In this document: piece after piece, positions 27,646-36,677 of the stretch
Numbering within the stretch: the stretch's first letter is position 1
Layout: each line of letters begins with the position of its first letter
Assembly (NCBI RefSeq): GCF_000789255.1
Contig: NZ_CP009552.1
Location: 186,001-250,000 of the forward strand
Length of the DNA: 64,000 nt
Source of the DNA: Geoglobus acetivorans
Lineage (GTDB): Archaea; Halobacteriota; Archaeoglobi; Archaeoglobales; Archaeoglobaceae
Direction of reading: 5' to 3'
Position numbers and translations under genes: made by a program
The notes under the pieces: generated by a model
What the model was told of the DNA's origin: nothing
The model's database searches: none
What the model saw: the letters and a program-made list of their open reading frames with translations, nothing else

Positions 27646-28224
27646 AGAAAGGAAATACTCGTGAACCCTCGTATCTCCTGAGAGTTCAGGATGAAACGAC
27701 AGACCAATAACATTTTTTTCCTGTGCCGCAACCACCTTTCCCTCAAAAGTGGCCAGGATCTCGACATCCTCACCAACGTTTTCAACAACAGGGGCTCTTA
27801 TGAATACTGCATTTACCCTGCCTACTCCTCTGAATTCGAGTTCAGTTTCGAAACTCTCCCGCTGCCTGCCAAAGGCGTTCCTTTTAACCCTCACATCGAG
27901 AAGTCCCAGCAATCTGGTGCTCGTTTTTTCGACCTGCTCATCCCCGTGTTTTGATAAAATTATGAGGCCCGCACATGTCCCCATAACAGGATGTCCGCTT
28001 TCAGCAAGCTCTATGATCTCTTCAGCAATTCCGTCCTTCCATATAAGCTTTGATATGGTCGTGCTTTCCCCGCCAGGGATTATGACTGCATCACTCCCCG
28101 AAACCACTCCCGGTTTCCGGACAGCAGTTACACTACCATCGATTCCGAGCTTTTCCATGGCGAGCTCTGTTGCCACAACATGTTCTTCAACGTCGCCCTG
28201 CACGCCAACAACCGCTACCCTCAT
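27637..28224 (-). CDS. pdxT: Pyridoxal 5'-phosphate synthase glutaminase subunit
   Basis: 195 residues. It supplies ammonia from glutamine to Pdx[12 protein letters not shown] at the start, the GGEST loop, the nucleophile Cys in MGTCAGLI and the catalytic His-x-Glu in SFHPEL are all present, so it should be active. Normal length. It overlaps pdxS by 4 nt and lies downstream of it in one operon. Confidence 0.95.
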   Translation of the reverse strand: MRVAVVGVQGDVEEHVVATELAMEKLGIDGSVTAVRKPGVVSGSDAVIIPGGESTTISKLIWKDGIAEEIIELAESGHPVMGTCAGLIILSKHGDEQVEKTSTRLLGLLDVRVKRNAFGRQRESFETELEFRGVGRVNAVFIRAPVVENVGEDVEILATFEGKVVAAQEKNVIGLSFHPELSGDTRVHEYFLSLI

Positions 28225-29222
28225 ACCCCTCTTTCCTGCATCTGCACTTCGAGATCCGAAACATCCAGGCCCTTCATCGGTTCCCCAAGGTTCTTGCTCA
28301 CCTCTGCAATCACATCAGGCTCATCGTAGTGTTCGACCGCCTGAACTATTGCTTTAGCATACGCCTGCGGGTTTGAGGACTTGAATATGCCCGAACCCAC
28401 AAATACACCATCTGCGCCGAGCTGCATCATGAATGCTGCATCTGCCGGAGTTGCAACACCCCCCGCTGCAAAGTTCACCACCGGGAGTCTTCCGAGTTTT
28501 CTGACCTCAACCAGTACATCGTAAATGCCCTCAATTATCTGAGAGAAAGCGTATTCCTCATAGACCGTTTCCTTCATCAGGACATCAATACCGACTCCAA
28601 ACTCATCATATATTGCAGAAGGCAATCTGAGGTATGCCTTGGAATAAATCTCAGCAAGCCTGTAAAGCTCGTTGTCGTCCATCTGCCCAACCTTATCGAT
28701 GGCGTAGTTCATCATCCTCATGTGCCTTACGGCCTCAACAACGTTTCCTGTCCCAGCTTCACCCTTGGTCCTTATCATCGCCGCTCCTTCCCAGATTCTC
28801 CTCACAGCCTCTCCGAGACTTCTTGCCCCGCAGACGAAGGGCACTGTGAACTTTCTCTTGTCGATGTGATAGAACGGATCAGCGGGCGTGAGTACCTCAC
28901 TCTCGTCAACCATATCAACCCCAAGAGCCTCAAGCGCTCTTGCTTCAGCGTAATGGCCTATCCTGACCTTAGCCATTACGGGGATCGTTACCGCATCCAT
29001 AATTTCCTGAATTATCCGGGGATCAGCCATTCTGGCAACCCCGCCTGATGCCCTTATATCGGCGGGGACTTTATGAAGAGCCATAACCGCAACAGCTCCA
29101 GCTTCTTCAGCAATAACAGCCTGTTCAGGAGTGGTAACATCCATTATGACTCCGCCTTTCTGCATTTTGGCAAATCCTCTTTTAACAAGCTCGGTTCCAA
29201 ATCTCAGTTTTTCGATTTCCAT
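28221..29222 (-). CDS. pdxS: Pyridoxal 5'-phosphate synthase lyase subunit
   Basis: 333 residues from ATG 29222, chosen because GGGTGAT lies about 8 nt before it; the frame opens at 29246. TIM-barrel enzyme building PLP from ribose 5-phosphate, glyceraldehyde 3-phosphate and PdxT-derived ammonia. [22 protein letters not shown] (Schiff-base Lys), the [10 protein letters not shown] and [13 protein letters not shown] blocks and the [12 protein letters not shown] phosphate loop are intact. Followed by pdxT with a 4-nt overlap. Confidence 0.96.
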   Translation of the reverse strand: MEIEKLRFGTELVKRGFAKMQKGGVIMDVTTPEQAVIAEEAGAVAVMALHKVPADIRASGGVARMADPRIIQEIMDAVTIPVMAKVRIGHYAEARALEALGVDMVDESEVLTPADPFYHIDKRKFTVPFVCGARSLGEAVRRIWEGAAMIRTKGEAGTGNVVEAVRHMRMMNYAIDKVGQMDDNELYRLAEIYSKAYLRLPSAIYDEFGVGIDVLMKETVYEEYAFSQIIEGIYDVLVEVRKLGRLPVVNFAAGGVATPADAAFMMQLGADGVFVGSGIFKSSNPQAYAKAIVQAVEHYDEPDVIAEVSKNLGEPMKGLDVSDLEVQMQERGV

Positions 29223-29282
29223 AGCCATCACCCGTGACTGTATCAACTAAGATGGTAAATGTTTTTTTAACTTACGCATACA

Positions 29283-30371
29283 TTGCTTGTGGTTATTAAA
29301 AAAGCAAGAAAAAACCTCACCGAGAGACGGCTCAGAATACTCAACAGAGAATTTTTCAGACTTGCTGAAGATGTCCGGAAAATAAAAGAGCATTCTATTG
29401 AAAATCTCGAATACCTGATTGATACGGCCGTAAAAAACCTTGAAAAAAACGGATTTGAAGTATATTTCGCAAAAAACGTTCGGGAAGGCCAGAAAGTGGT
29501 GCTGGACTTTTTCGAGGACTCGTCAACCGTTCTGAAAGCAAAGTCAATGGTGAGTCATGAGCTTGATTTAAACTCTGCTCTCTCAGAAAAAGGGATCGAG
29601 GTGTGGGAGACTGACCTGGGAGAGCTTGTGATACAGATGCTGAACGAGAGACCCAGGCACATGACCATGCCCGCAATACACATAAAAGCCGAGGAGGCGT
29701 TCAAAGTTCTGGGAGTCCAGGATTTTGAAGGGCTTAAAGCCAAGGTGCGAAAACTGCTCAGAGAAAAACTGGCCAGAGCAGACGGAGGAATAACCGGAGC
29801 CAACGTGATATCATCGGATGGCTCCCTGTTTATCATAGAAAACGAGGGAAACGCGAGGCTCGTAAGTGCGCTGCCTGAAAAAGTCATGACGGTTACTGGG
29901 GTGGAGAAAATCGTTGACAGCTTTTCATCTGCCGTGAAGGTTTCGGAAGTCATATGGAAAAGTGCAGGATACTACAGCCCGTCGTACCTCAACGTAATAT
30001 CAGGTATCAGCAAAAGTGGAGACATAGAAAAAAGAATAATTAAAGGTCTGCACGGACCATCTAAGCACGCGATCCTGTTTCTCGACAACGGGAGAATGAA
30101 GGCAAGGGATTCAGCATTTAAAGAGACCCTTTACTGCGTCAGATGTGGAGCATGCCAGTTTTCCTGTCCGAGCTACGAAGCCCTGAATGCTGACTGGGGG
30201 ACTGTTTACAGCGGAGGAATTGGAGCGGTGTGGAACTACATTACTGGATCGGAGTCCAATCCATTCTACTGTCTGAATTGCGGTGCATGTGTTGAAACAT
30301 GTCCTCTGAGGATAGATGTCCCGGAAATGCTGAGAAAGCTGAAAATGATAAAAATTGGTAAAATTAATTAA
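29283..30371 (+). CDS. LutB/LldF-like LUD-domain iron-sulfur protein
   Basis: 362 residues from TTG 29283 (GTG 29289 is possible). The LUD domain is shown by DGGITGANVISSDGSLFI and NEGNARLV, followed by two ferredoxin-type sets, CVRCGACQFSC and CLNCGACVETCP. This is the order found in LutB/LldF of L-lactate oxidation, but at 362 residues it is shorter than the usual 450-480, with the C-terminus stopping right after the second cluster. No LutA or LutC lies nearby. Malate dehydrogenase follows after 30 nt, so a 2-hydroxyacid link is possible. Confidence 0.82.
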   Translation: MLVVIKKARKNLTERRLRILNREFFRLAEDVRKIKEHSIENLEYLIDTAVKNLEKNGFEVYFAKNVREGQKVVLDFFEDSSTVLKAKSMVSHELDLNSALSEKGIEVWETDLGELVIQMLNERPRHMTMPAIHIKAEEAFKVLGVQDFEGLKAKVRKLLREKLARADGGITGANVISSDGSLFIIENEGNARLVSALPEKVMTVTGVEKIVDSFSSAVKVSEVIWKSAGYYSPSYLNVISGISKSGDIEKRIIKGLHGPSKHAILFLDNGRMKARDSAFKETLYCVRCGACQFSCPSYEALNADWGTVYSGGIGAVWNYITGSESNPFYCLNCGACVETCPLRIDVPEMLRKLKMIKIGKIN

Positions 30372-30401
30372 CATCCACGTTAAATTGCGCTGGGTGGTAC
30401 A

Positions 30402-31289
30402 ATGAAACTCGGTTTTGTCGGAGCCGGTAGAGTGGGTGCAACGTCCGCATTCACGTGTCTTCTGAATCTGGATGTTGACGAGATCGCTCTGGTGGATATT
30501 GCTGAAGATCTTGCCGTGGGAGAAGCGATGGACCTGACACATGCCGCTGCCGGAGTTGACAAATACCCCAAAATCGTTGGTGGGAGCGATTATTCCCTGC
30601 TTGAAGGAAGTGATGTGATAGTCGTAACCGCAGGACTTGCGAGAAAGCCAGGAATGACGAGGCTTGATCTGGCAACAAAAAATGCAGGAATAATAAAGGA
30701 TGTGGCAAAGAACATAATGGAAAACAGTCCCGAGAGCAAGATAATTGTCGTAACAAACCCGATGGACGTGATGACATACATAATGTGGAAAGAAACAGGA
30801 AAGCCCAGAAATGAGGTATTCGGAATGGGTAACATGCTCGACTCATCAAGGCTGAAAGCCACTCTCTTTTCACAGGGGGCGAGAAACATAAGGAAAGCAT
30901 GGATCGTCGGAGAACACGGAGACAGCATGTTCATCCTGTGGAGTCAGGCAGATTTTGACGGAGATGTGGACAGGAGCAAAACTCTGGAAGAGGTCAGATT
31001 TGTGGCTGCAGAAGTCATCAAGAGAAAAGGAGCCACGATATACGGGCCGGCTGTTGCAATATACAGGATGGTGAATGCCGTCGTCAGCGACACCAAGGAA
31101 GAAATTCCGACCAGCGTAATACTTCAGGGAGAGTACGGCATAGAGGATGTTGCCGTTGGCGTTCCGGCAGTAATAGGATCGAACGGTGTTGAAAGGGTCG
31201 TTGAATACGAACTTACCGGAAAAGAGCTGAACGCTCTTAAGAACTCCGCATCCATACTGAAGGAGAGGTTAAAAGAGCTTGGCTACTGA
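30402..31289 (+). CDS. mdh: Malate dehydrogenase (LDH-like)
   Basis: 295 residues, the length of the characterised Archaeoglobus enzyme. Rossmann GAGRVGAT at residues 7-14, VDIAEDLA binding ribose, the substrate-specificity loop ARKPGMTR with Arg at the position that marks malate rather than lactate dehydrogenase, VTNPMDVMTY, and the catalytic His in VGEHGDSM. It converts oxaloacetate and malate. GGGTGGT precedes ATG. Confidence 0.95.
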   Translation: MKLGFVGAGRVGATSAFTCLLNLDVDEIALVDIAEDLAVGEAMDLTHAAAGVDKYPKIVGGSDYSLLEGSDVIVVTAGLARKPGMTRLDLATKNAGIIKDVAKNIMENSPESKIIVVTNPMDVMTYIMWKETGKPRNEVFGMGNMLDSSRLKATLFSQGARNIRKAWIVGEHGDSMFILWSQADFDGDVDRSKTLEEVRFVAAEVIKRKGATIYGPAVAIYRMVNAVVSDTKEEIPTSVILQGEYGIEDVAVGVPAVIGSNGVERVVEYELTGKELNALKNSASILKERLKELGY

Positions 31290-31356
31290 CTCCCTTTCTT
31301 TTTTGCGGGAATTAAACCAAAATTTAAATATTCAGAGTGCTTACCATAAAACCTGA

Positions 31357-31439
31357 GCCGGGGTTGCAGAGAGGCACTGCGGTGGACTCGAGATCCACTG
31401 CCCGATGAGGGCACCTGGGTTCAAGTCCCAGCCCCGGCG
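31357..31439 (+). tRNA. tRNA-Ser (CGA)
   Basis: 83 nt. Acceptor GCCGGGG/CCCCGGC, anticodon stem GTGGA/TCCAC with loop CTCGAGA giving CGA, a long class II variable arm (TGCCCGATGAGGGCA), T-arm CTGGG-TTCAAGT-CCCAG, discriminator G. CCA is not encoded directly after it. TTTAAATA at 31323-31330 is the TATA element. AT-rich accessory genes follow. Confidence 0.95.
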
Positions 31440-31565
31440 TCCATTTTCGAAATAATAAGTCCCTTGAACTAGTAGCTAATGTAAAGACGATTCGAAAACA
31501 TTATAATAACAGACCTGAATTTTTGACTAACAGCTAGGTTTTCAATCACCAAGATCGCAGGAGAG

Positions 31566-32354
31566 ATGATAACGTTGTCCGATAAAGATTACGAAAATAT
31601 GATTAAAGGACAAAAAGCGGCAAGAATTGGTTTAGATAGCGAAAAAGATATTGTACATATGATCAACAACAATCCGAATTTTCAAAAATCAATGATAGAT
31701 GGTTTATCCAGTATTGGATATGGTAACCCTAGCGAAATAAGGGCATTTAAAAATGGTTCAAAAATAGATATTTATATAGTACTAGATGATGAAAAAATTG
31801 GCGTAAGTATAAAATCTATCAGTAAAGCGGATTTTCATCAACTAGATAGAAGACGGCTTGAAGATTGGAAAATCTTACTGGATATGCCAGATTATATTTT
31901 TGATATATTAAAAGATGCAATACTTCGAATTGCAAAAAATAGCAGTGCCAAATTTATACTTGAGAAAGATAGGGACGAGATTGGTAACTTCTTCAATAAC
32001 AAGCTAAAAACCATATTGGAGGAGATATTCAGAAGAAGTGAGTCAAATCTGAAGTTATTCATGATAAATGACAAAACAAGACATAGAATTTATGTATACA
32101 ATATGGACGACGTAATTGAATTTTTGTATAAGAATGCTCACAACAATATATCTTTTACTAAAAAAGGAATAATAAAGCTCGGGGATTTTATAACTGTTCA
32201 AAGAAAAGGCGGAAATGGAGAACGTGTGAAAAAATATAAGAAAACCGATTGGAGACATCCTGGCAACCATTTACAGTTTAAATTTTCACCAGTAGGTTTC
32301 GCAGAGTACATTGAACGAACTGGCGATATAAAATTTTTCACAATAGATTACTGA
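31566..32354 (+). CDS. Probable type II restriction endonuclease
   Basis: 262 residues, AT-rich and full of Lys/Ile/Asn codons, unlike the core genes. It converges with a DNA adenine methylase, 3 bp between the stops. A PD-(D/E)xK-like core can be read as KIDIYIVLDDEKIGVSIKS: Asp, then a 12-residue hairpin and Ser-x-Lys, with an upstream Glu in NPSEIRAF. A basic tail follows (GERVKKYKKTDWRHPGNH). The assignment rests on motif plus neighbour; recognition site unknown. GGAGAG precedes ATG 31566. Confidence 0.65.
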   Translation: MITLSDKDYENMIKGQKAARIGLDSEKDIVHMINNNPNFQKSMIDGLSSIGYGNPSEIRAFKNGSKIDIYIVLDDEKIGVSIKSISKADFHQLDRRRLEDWKILLDMPDYIFDILKDAILRIAKNSSAKFILEKDRDEIGNFFNNKLKTILEEIFRRSESNLKLFMINDKTRHRIYVYNMDDVIEFLYKNAHNNISFTKKGIIKLGDFITVQRKGGNGERVKKYKKTDWRHPGNHLQFKFSPVGFAEYIERTGDIKFFTIDY

Positions 32355-32357
32355 AAA

Positions 32358-34403
32358 TTAACCAAAAAATTTGTATAATTCATCAATAATTTTTTCAGGA
32401 TTCTCTACATTTATGGCTTTAAGTATGGATAAGTCTAGATCATACCTGTACTTCTGGTTTAATTGATTCCAAAAAGGTGGCAGTGGCCTATCCAATATTT
32501 CATCGATAATAGTTATTATTTCTACAAGGCTATTCCTGTTAATTGAATTTATGTTAATTACTGGCAGCTCAAGGTAGTCTCTTTCCAAAAGTCTTGTCCA
32601 TGTTTCTGAGATTTTCCTACCAAACAGCGTAAGCATCGAAATAAATACAGTACTATTAAACCAAGCAACAAGAAGTTTCGCAATCATATCATTTTTATCT
32701 TTAACTATATAGAAATTCTTAGATGCTGCTACATGACTTCTAGTATAATTTGCAAACACACTCCTACGTTTAAACAACAAATCTACTTTATCTGGTATAA
32801 ACACTTGTCCAAATGGTCTTTTAGTAGTTATTTGTCTATAAACATGACTGTACCAGTACTCACCGTAAGCATTTATAGCCGGTTTTGCTGCACCTGAATC
32901 TATTCCCCACTTTATGTAATGTCGTAAATCGTCTGGCAATTCCTCAAACTTAAGCGGGGGGACTGAAAGCATAAAGGTGTTGACATCTGCCTCAATTTTA
33001 GAGCTATATATACTTGGTTTCCTTAGAGTTTTAACTAAAAATCCACTATCTAGGCTTAACTCAACTCCATTAGTGTCTTGTATTCGTATTATTTGTCCAT
33101 TTTCTACGACTTTCCAATATTTATTAGGAACAAAGAAAAAGTCTGGACCATACATCTCAACTCCTCTTACAATACTCCTATCGCCTAACACATCATCCCA
33201 ATAACCAAGTGTGCCATTTTTTAGCCCTTGTTTGAAAATATCTGTAATGATGCTGACTAGCTCTTTTTTCCCCAAAAAAGCCAGCCAGTTGAGTTCCATA
33301 AATCTTGGTAGATCATATAAATCCACAAAATTTTCGTTGTATTTTGGCATATTCCCAGATATAATGGCACTAGCCAATTCTTCTACATTGTCATTTAATT
33401 CGCAAAATAATGTCCGTTTATTATTTTCAGCATATCCTTTAGTGGCCACGAGTATCAGTTCTTTAAATCCACTATCCTCTGAAAAAGATGCTTTAGAAAA
33501 GTTACTAACCACACCAAGAATACCATACTTCTTTCTTAAAAATGATTTATACCCTTTCCCATATATCGTGTAAAAAGTAGAAGCGGGCAAAACAGTAGCA
33601 ATCAGTCCACCATCGTTCAACACGTAATCGCACAAAAACATAGACAAAATTTGAAGGCTAGGTTCTTTCCTAGTTATGAATTTCTTGTAGTTCAGTTTGC
33701 TTATAACTTCAAGTAAATAGCTACGATAACCTTTTTCCAAATACTTCCACCTAGTAAATGGTGGATTTGTTAAGATAATGTCTGCCTTAGGCAACTCCGT
33801 CTGTTTTGCAGAAGATAAAGATGAATAAATTCGAGGTATTTCTTCAAACGCATCCCCAACTATGACCGAAATAAGTTCTTTTCTCCCATTTGTCGCTTTC
33901 AACAGTGAAGCGTATGCAACTATAGCAGGAAGAGAGAGCGGTTCTATACCCCACACCTTTTGCAGTCTAGTAGTACCAATTTTTTGGATTGCAGTAGTTA
34001 AAGTTCGTCCTGAGCCAAGAAACGGGTCTGTAAGCACTATCTTTCGTTTTTTAGACCTTTCAATGTATCTTCTAGCTATAAGTGCCATAAAATTGGTACC
34101 TTGGTCTATAGTATAGTAGGCCGCAAATTTTTTCCGATTTCCTTGAGGAAGTATTTTTTGAACTAAAATTTGGCATTCATTAATTGAGATTTCTGATTTT
34201 GCCAGTTTTGAAGTAATAAAGTCAGCCTCAGTTGAATTTAGTTTTTTTAAATTTGGCAATATTGGAGCATCTAACAATTCTAACTGCTTCAGATTTTCAC
34301 AATTTGTATACTTCATTATCGTCTTTAAACTTGATATGAAAATTTTAAAACTATCTGGTGTAATTGGTTCTATATTAAGCTTATAGAGTATTTCTCTCCA
34401 CAT
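32358..34403 (-). CDS. N6-adenine DNA methyltransferase
   Basis: 681 residues. SAM-binding motif I is DPFLGSGRTL and catalytic motif IV is LTNPPFTRW, which gives N6-adenine specificity. A helical region precedes the catalytic domain and a long C-terminal half (from about 330) should hold the target-recognition domain. An AbrB-type gene ends 7 nt upstream and its stop overlaps this gene's GGTGAG ribosome site, so the two are co-translated. With the convergent nuclease gene it forms a type II restriction-modification locus. High AT content suggests transfer. Confidence 0.88.
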   Translation of the reverse strand: MWREILYKLNIEPITPDSFKIFISSLKTIMKYTNCENLKQLELLDAPILPNLKKLNSTEADFITSKLAKSEISINECQILVQKILPQGNRKKFAAYYTIDQGTNFMALIARRYIERSKKRKIVLTDPFLGSGRTLTTAIQKIGTTRLQKVWGIEPLSLPAIVAYASLLKATNGRKELISVIVGDAFEEIPRIYSSLSSAKQTELPKADIILTNPPFTRWKYLEKGYRSYLLEVISKLNYKKFITRKEPSLQILSMFLCDYVLNDGGLIATVLPASTFYTIYGKGYKSFLRKKYGILGVVSNFSKASFSEDSGFKELILVATKGYAENNKRTLFCELNDNVEELASAIISGNMPKYNENFVDLYDLPRFMELNWLAFLGKKELVSIITDIFKQGLKNGTLGYWDDVLGDRSIVRGVEMYGPDFFFVPNKYWKVVENGQIIRIQDTNGVELSLDSGFLVKTLRKPSIYSSKIEADVNTFMLSVPPLKFEELPDDLRHYIKWGIDSGAAKPAINAYGEYWYSHVYRQITTKRPFGQVFIPDKVDLLFKRRSVFANYTRSHVAASKNFYIVKDKNDMIAKLLVAWFNSTVFISMLTLFGRKISETWTRLLERDYLELPVININSINRNSLVEIITIIDEILDRPLPPFWNQLNQKYRYDLDLSILKAINVENPEKIIDELYKFFG

Positions 34404-34410
34404 ATATATC

Positions 34411-34587
34411 TCACCTTCTTGTTATAGGTTTTACAATGATTATTATTTCTCCATTCTCTGCACTCATCTCCCAGTTTAACAAATCTCCTTCAGAAAGGTT
34501 AAATTGTCTAACAATACTAATGGGTACTGTTGTTCTTAGTGATCTGCTTTTAGTAGATGCTTTGCTGAGAACAGTTATCTCCCCCAT
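34411..34587 (-). CDS. AbrB/SpoVT-type DNA-binding protein
   Basis: 58 residues from ATG 34587 to TGA 34411. SRSLRTTVPISIVRQFNLSE followed by GDLLNWEM and EIIIIVKP is the swapped-hairpin AbrB fold, in which TVP and the LxxGD turn are hallmarks. Dimers of this fold bind DNA and usually repress their own promoter. It heads the operon with the methylase, 7 nt before its ATG, and so probably acts as the controller of the restriction-modification locus. Confidence 0.88.
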   Translation of the reverse strand: MGEITVLSKASTKSRSLRTTVPISIVRQFNLSEGDLLNWEMSAENGEIIIIVKPITRR

Positions 34588-34637
34588 TTACCTACCCCCC
34601 GGTATATGCATAGGTAAAATATTTTATATACTTTACC
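34587..34637 (-). promoter_or_regulatory. Promoter/operator of the AbrB-methylase operon
   Basis: A perfect 8-bp inverted repeat, TTTACCTA at 34587-34594 and TAGGTAAA at 34611-34618, overlaps the start codon. A further inverted TTTACC lies at 34632-34637, pairing with GGTAAA at 34613-34618. Between them the minus strand reads TATATAAAATATTTTACC, which contains the TATA element. AbrB-fold proteins bind such paired sites, so self-repression is likely. Confidence 0.5.
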
Positions 34638-34679
34638 ATACATACATCCTAATTCCAGTACCATAACCCCTCATAAAAA

Positions 34680-34925
34680 TATTGCCACACTAGGGCAACA
34701 TAACAATCGTTGAAAGAAGTTTCAAAAAAGAACACATTGAGCTTGCCAGGAAATGGATACCAGACAGAAAGGACAGGCCAGTGTTCATCTACACTCTCAT
34801 CCTGCGTGAGGAGCATCCCGAAAACCTACTTAGTTACGGGGGACAGAAAACTCCGTGAGTCGGTGAACCTGTTCCTGAAAGGCTTGGCCATCACCGTTGA
34901 TGAGGCTCTGGAGTGGATGTCCTGA
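34680..34925 (+). pseudogene. Frameshifted PIN-domain gene remnant
   Basis: Two frames together read as one protein: ELARKWIPDRKDRPVFIYTL and then, after a frame change near 34830, YLVTGDRKLRESVNLFLKG with an acidic end (TVDEALEWM). TGDRKL is the last acidic motif of PIN toxins of the VapC type. The N-terminal acidic motif and a start are missing. It lies upstream of and divergent from the AbrB gene. The next 110 bp hold nothing I can support. Confidence 0.55.
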
Positions 34926-35038
34926 AAGAAGTTCTGCACCAAAACCTTAGCATGTTCTAAGGTGATAACGGGGGTTAACGATAGAATAGACCGGAGACAC
35001 TGTTTCAGAGAAATTCAAGTTTGAAGGGCAGAGCAAGA

Positions 35039-35884
35039 TTATTCCAGACATTTATAGATATTTATGGGTCCATTTGGTTCATGGATTCTAAACGAGACTA
35101 TGACTCCCTTCCAGTAAAAATCATTAAGAGTGTAAATTACTTCACGTTGCTTTGAAGAATACAATGCAGCACTGCCAGAAATCAAAACAAATTCTCCATT
35201 CAAACAATCACAAACAATACACTTAGATGAAATAATCCCATACCCTCGACTCTTTTCCGGTTTAGTGGATTCGCCTTGTAATGCCATTTTTATCGCAGAT
35301 TTATCATCTGCATGCATGTTTTTCTCTTCTTTGTATGAGTTCGCAATACCTCTCCCACGATCTACAATGCAAAGGTCAACATATCCTTTCGTCGGGTAAT
35401 GTTGAGCAAAAACCCAGCCTTCATTAACCTTACTGTGATCAAAGATATTATCGACAAGTTCACTTATTGGATAGGCAATTCCATCTTTAACCCCTTGTGT
35501 CGGCTTCAAAACTTTATACACCATTTCTATAAATTTCGACTGTAAATTCTCCCTCTCTTGGCTGTATTTGTAAAGAACACAGATCGGGATGTATGAACTT
35601 CCACCTCTGTTTTCAATTTGTTCGAGAGATGAAATACCATCCGGAAAACCAATCACTTCTAAATATTCTCTGACATTTTGATTTCTTGGCAATTCATATT
35701 CACTTTGCGTGTCTCGTATGTAGCTTGCTATTGGTAACACTAATAACGGCACAACCCACGTAGTAGATTGCATGTCAAACAAAAGCCGTTCATCCATCCC
35801 ATTTCCTTTAAAAATTTTGTAAATGTTTCTCAGCTGCTGAAACAAACTAACATCATCGAAATTTGTGACACTAACTCTTTTCAT
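35039..35884 (-). CDS. GHKL-type ATPase, unknown system
   Basis: 281 residues. The C-terminal half is a histidine-kinase-like ATP-binding fold: YPISELVDNIFDHSK (N box with the Asn), LCIVDRGRGIANSY (G1 box) and SRGYGI (G2). The N-terminal 120 residues have no receiver, HAMP or H-box, so it is not an ordinary sensor kinase. The upstream gene encodes a DUF4325 STAS-like protein 19 nt away, a partnership reminiscent of anti-sigma kinase/antagonist pairs. Archaea lack sigma factors, so the target is another protein. AT-rich like the restriction locus. Confidence 0.75.
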   Translation of the reverse strand: MKRVSVTNFDDVSLFQQLRNIYKIFKGNGMDERLLFDMQSTTWVVPLLVLPIASYIRDTQSEYELPRNQNVREYLEVIGFPDGISSLEQIENRGGSSYIPICVLYKYSQERENLQSKFIEMVYKVLKPTQGVKDGIAYPISELVDNIFDHSKVNEGWVFAQHYPTKGYVDLCIVDRGRGIANSYKEEKNMHADDKSAIKMALQGESTKPEKSRGYGIISSKCIVCDCLNGEFVLISGSAALYSSKQREVIYTLNDFYWKGVIVSFRIHEPNGPINIYKCLE

Positions 35885-35903
35885 ACTCTCTTAGCATGAA
35901 ATG

Positions 35904-36224
35904 TTACGCCACAAGCTCCATAACCTTTATGCCTACAGATTTCAATTTGTCTTTATTTGCGCGCCCCTCTAATTGTGCTTCCACCAGATAAAACATCTTC
36001 TCCACAGATTGATTCATGTTGTGAAACTCGATAACTTTGTCTGGATTGTTTCTCTTATATTCCAACAATACATGTGCAGCAGACCTCGAAACGAATTCGA
36101 CGTTCTTGAAATCCAGTACTATCTTTTTCGCAGTATCCATTCTTCTTTCGAGAGTTTTTACAACATCCCTTGATCCTACAATCGGTGCAATCTCTTTTTC
36201 AACATCTATGAAAATGGTTGTCAT
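35904..36224 (-). CDS. STAS-like DUF4325 protein
   Basis: 106 residues from ATG 36224 (GTG 36239 is possible). IVLDFKNVEFVSRSAAHVLL matches the core of DUF4325, in which the Ser in VSRS sits where STAS antagonists carry their phosphorylated Ser. It is followed 19 nt later by the GHKL ATPase gene, which could phosphorylate or bind it. Together they look like a switch module. The family is often seen in accessory regions; its function is unknown. Confidence 0.75.
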   Translation of the reverse strand: MTTIFIDVEKEIAPIVGSRDVVKTLERRMDTAKKIVLDFKNVEFVSRSAAHVLLEYKRNNPDKVIEFHNMNQSVEKMFYLVEAQLEGRANKDKLKSVGIKVMELVA

Positions 36225-36425
36225 GCCCCCAACCCCCACAACTCTTCAAATCGCTGTGATATTTCCTCATACTTCCTAATTTTGCAGCATACTATATACT
36301 ATAAAACTATTTCGAGGATGTGCTACGATGAATTAGACGGAAAAGCATGAAAACGCATATTGCAGGGAGAGATGTTTTCCCATTGATGGTTGAAGAGTAA
36401 TAGGGGGTGAGTGAAAGAGAGGGAG

Positions 36426-36587
36426 TTAATCCCCAGTTGGAGAGAGGTGGTGAGTCAACCTCTCTAGCTTGACCTCTGGTGGAACAAGGTCAACCTTCCC
36501 CCATGCCTCCACGTATTGTTGATAGATCTCAGATGAAAGTTTCCCGTCATAGCTCTGAACGCCCGGACTGCCTGTGTTGTGTGCCAT
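36426..36587 (-). pseudogene. Short coding-like remnant
   Basis: 53 codons from ATG 36587 to TAA. HNTGSPGVQSYDGKLSSEIY and YVEAWGKVDLVPPEVKLERL look like real protein, with codon use like neighbouring genes, but the length and lack of a promoter suggest a fragment. I do not recognise the parent; the first part faintly recalls the end of an integrase. The rest of the 36240-36677 gap shows nothing else I can support. Confidence 0.3.
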
Positions 36588-36677
36588 GATGTAATCTCAC
36601 AATCCCGGATAGGTCATCCGCTGCAAACATAAAAATACCCGAAACCATTTTACCGATAAAACACAAAACTGCGATGA

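Noticed and set aside
34436-34666. 76-residue plus-strand ORF over the AbrB gene
   Set aside because: Antisense to a convincing AbrB-fold gene; it has no recognisable features.
31357-36660. tRNA-Ser as attachment site of an integrated element carrying the restriction locus
   Set aside because: AT-rich accessory genes follow the tRNA, but I found no second copy of the tRNA 3' end and no intact integrase in the stretch.
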